Below are positions 63,269 through 64,000 of a stretch of DNA of 64,000 nucleotides, one piece after another. Origin of the DNA: Pseudomonas putida (GTDB taxonomy: Bacteria > Pseudomonadota > Gammaproteobacteria > Pseudomonadales > Pseudomonadaceae); contig NZ_CP011789.1 in assembly GCF_001636055.1 (NCBI RefSeq), positions 682,001 through 746,000 on the forward strand, given 5' to 3'. Under the pieces are notes generated by a model. It did not search any database. It saw only the letters and a program-made list of their open reading frames with translations, and had not been told where the DNA came from. Each line of letters opens with the position of its first letter. Position 1 is the first letter of the stretch. The position numbers and the translations under genes are program-made.

Positions 63269-64000
63269 TCACAGTGCAATCAGCTCCGGCCGCAACCCCT
63301 CCACCCGGCTCGGCGCGGGTCTCAGATGGTCACCCGCCCCGGTGATCTGCTGCAGCACCTTTTCGCGCAGGCCGTGCAAGGCCACGCCCGTGCGCAAGCG
63401 CGGATGCGGCAGCTCGATCTCGACCACCGCCTTGATCCGCCCTGGCCGTGGCTCCAGCACCACCACTCGGTCGGCCAGATACGTGGCTTCTTCGGCATCA
63501 TGGGTGACCAGCAAGATGGTCACCCCCGACCGTTCGCGAATCGCCAGCAATTCGTCCTGCAACTGCTGCCGGGTCAAGGCATCCAGTGCGCCGAAGGGCT
63601 CGTCCAGCAGCAGGATGCGCGGGCTTGCCACCAGCCCGCGGGCGATCGCCACGCGCTGTGCCATGCCTCCGGATAGCTGGTGCGGATAGGCCGACTCGAA
63701 CCCCGTCAGCCCCACCAGTTGCACGAACTCATGCACCTTGCGCGCTCGCTCGCCCTGGGTGAGCGGGTCGTTGACCAGGCCCAGGGCGATGTTTTGCTCG
63801 ACCGTCAGCCAAGGGAACAGGCGATGCTCCTGGAACACGATGCCGCGTTCGCCGCCGATGCCGGTCACCGGCTTGCCGTCGATGCGGATGCTGCCGTTGA
63901 AGTCGGTGTCCAGCCCCACCAGCAGGCGCAACAGGGTGGACTTGCCACAGCCCGAGGCGCCCACGATGGCGATGAATTCACCTTCGTTGATCGACAGGTC
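63269..64000 (-). CDS. ABC transporter ATP-binding protein, 5' end beyond window
   Basis: At least 243 codons are open to the right edge. Walker A GASGCGKST, signature LSGGMAQRVAIAR, Walker B LLLDEPFGALD, H-loop VTHDAEEA: it belongs to the SsuB/TauB group. It is transcribed toward the preceding operon on the opposite strand, so it belongs to another importer to the right, most likely a sulfonate/taurine-type system. The GTG giving MGASG is an internal codon, not the start. Confidence 0.88.
   Translation of the reverse strand, partial: DLSINEGEFIAIVGASGCGKSTLLRLLVGLDTDFNGSIRIDGKPVTGIGGERGIVFQEHRLFPWLTVEQNIALGLVNDPLTQGERARKVHEFVQLVGLTGFESAYPHQLSGGMAQRVAIARGLVASPRILLLDEPFGALDALTRQQLQDELLAIRERSGVTILLVTHDAEEATYLADRVVVLEPRPGRIKAVVEIELPHPRLRTGVALHGLREKVLQQITGAGDHLRPAPSRVEGLRPELIAL

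Overview
The window is a Pseudomonas chromosome segment, most likely from the P. putida group. The main evidence is the conserved gene order cyaA / argH / algR-hemCD-hemX-hemY / dsb / algQ / FKBP / algP, the presence of sutA, rnk, lptM and ubiK, high-GC coding throughout, and several Pseudomonas-type REP palindromes. Family assignments are made by eye from protein motifs; no database search was run.

Region 1 (1-9.24 kb) is a low-GC genomic island inserted in comM, of which only the first ~78 codons remain in this window. Four overlapping or abutting minus-strand genes (three large tyrosine recombinases and one small coiled-coil protein) match the ginABCD module that defines GInt-type islands. 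The visible cargo is one plus-strand operon: the end of an SMC/ABC-like ATPase, a soluble histidine kinase, and a response-regulator receiver fused to an aminoglycoside-phosphotransferase-like kinase. It is the best candidate here for an undescribed system.

Region 2 (9.5-23.2 kb) lies between the comM remnant and ubiK. It holds leuA, a MacAB/TolC-type exporter operon with an unknown 256-aa protein, a small secreted protein, a DUF6124/DUF3077 gene pair with an elaborate RNA leader, a small SLOG/membrane-protein pair, and an mgtA-type Mg P-type ATPase with an upstream leader ORF.

Region 3 (23.2-54.6 kb) is core genome: ubiK, glnK-amtB (sigma-54-type promoter), sutA, the yigB-xerC-DUF484-dapF-lysA-lptM operon with divergent cyaY, rnk, cyaA, a GST, argH, algR without algZ, the heme genes hemC-hemD-hemX-hemY, a DsbB-like protein, algQ, an FKBP, the lysine/alanine repeat protein algP, an ABC-F ATPase with an MscS-like channel, LysE, CBS and dipeptidase genes, and tRNA-Arg(CCG).

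Region 4 (54.7-64 kb) starts with a second DUF3077/DUF6124 pair with the same kind of leader. It continues with a GntR-controlled operon: an AprA/FrdA-like flavoprotein, an AprB-like ferredoxin, an ABC importer whose binding protein carries a NosL-like tail, a HEAT-repeat protein and a DUF971 protein. The context suggests uptake and reduction of a sulfur- or nitrogen-containing compound, but the substrate is unknown. A second, convergent ABC ATPase is cut by the right edge.

The most striking non-coding signal is the leader RNA shared by the two DUF6124 loci. Each has a word, its reverse complement and the word again. The words differ completely between the loci while complementarity is kept, and a long stem competes with the hairpin next to the ribosome binding site.
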